Below, piece by piece: positions 63,946 through 64,000 of a stretch of 64,000 bases of DNA; positions within the stretch are counted from its first letter, which is position 1, and each line of letters starts with the position of its first letter. The notes below the pieces were generated by a model. The model was not told the origin of the DNA. It searched no databases and saw nothing but the letters and a program-made list of their open reading frames with translations. The stretch is from Anseranas semipalmata. Its lineage: Eukaryota; Chordata; Aves; Anseriformes; Anseranatidae. The position numbers and the translations under genes were made by a program. The stretch spans positions 99,979 to 163,978 of the forward strand of contig VXAA01007190.1 of assembly GCA_013399115.1 (NCBI GenBank), written 5' to 3'.

Positions 63946-64000
63946 TAAAAAGGAAAAAAATCCTTTTGAAAACTCTCTCTTGCACACCGTCAACCCTTGC

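Overview
The window is vertebrate nuclear DNA, most likely from a bird. It has small GT-AG exons in AT-rich introns. The dispersed repeats are avian-type CR1 LINE fragments with the 'ATTCT(A/G)TGAT'-like 3' end, plus a bird-type LTR superfamily starting 'TGTGGTGGTTT'. I could not assign a species.

Three genes are laid out as in the syntenic human 12q21.32 block (CEP290, C12orf29/RLIG1, C12orf50). (1) 1071-19533, plus strand: the last 19 coding exons of CEP290, a coiled-coil protein of the centrosome and ciliary transition zone. The exons join into one frame of 908 codons including the stop. (2) 20895-25210, minus strand: six of the seven expected coding exons of RLIG1 (C12orf29), an RNA ligase. 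They run tail-to-tail with CEP290. Exon 1 was not found; a 127-base N gap lies in the GC-rich promoter island at 26.7-27.3 kb. (3) 31361-47279, plus strand: C12orf50, a small CCCH zinc-finger protein of unknown function. It is divergent from RLIG1 and probably shares that CpG-rich promoter. Its first coding exon was not found and its last exon is provisional.

The rest is intron or intergenic sequence with repeats. There are six CR1 pieces, one with a long open reverse-transcriptase C-terminal frame. Four LTRs belong to one superfamily; three have exact 5-bp target-site duplications that I could read directly. Two long LTRs (32805-33883 and 55376-56456) are inverted copies about 22 kb apart and carry an internal array of about nine degenerate ~45-bp units. 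From about 50.2 kb to the end I see no gene.

The most interesting observation is inside CEP290. The intron at 7348-9600 holds a 217-codon open stretch (7894-8544) just after an exceptionally clean 3' splice site. It is in phase 0, matching both flanking exons, and is followed by a weak possible donor and then a stop. It looks like an unrecognised in-frame cassette exon, or an alternative terminal exon, encoding an acidic disordered insert.
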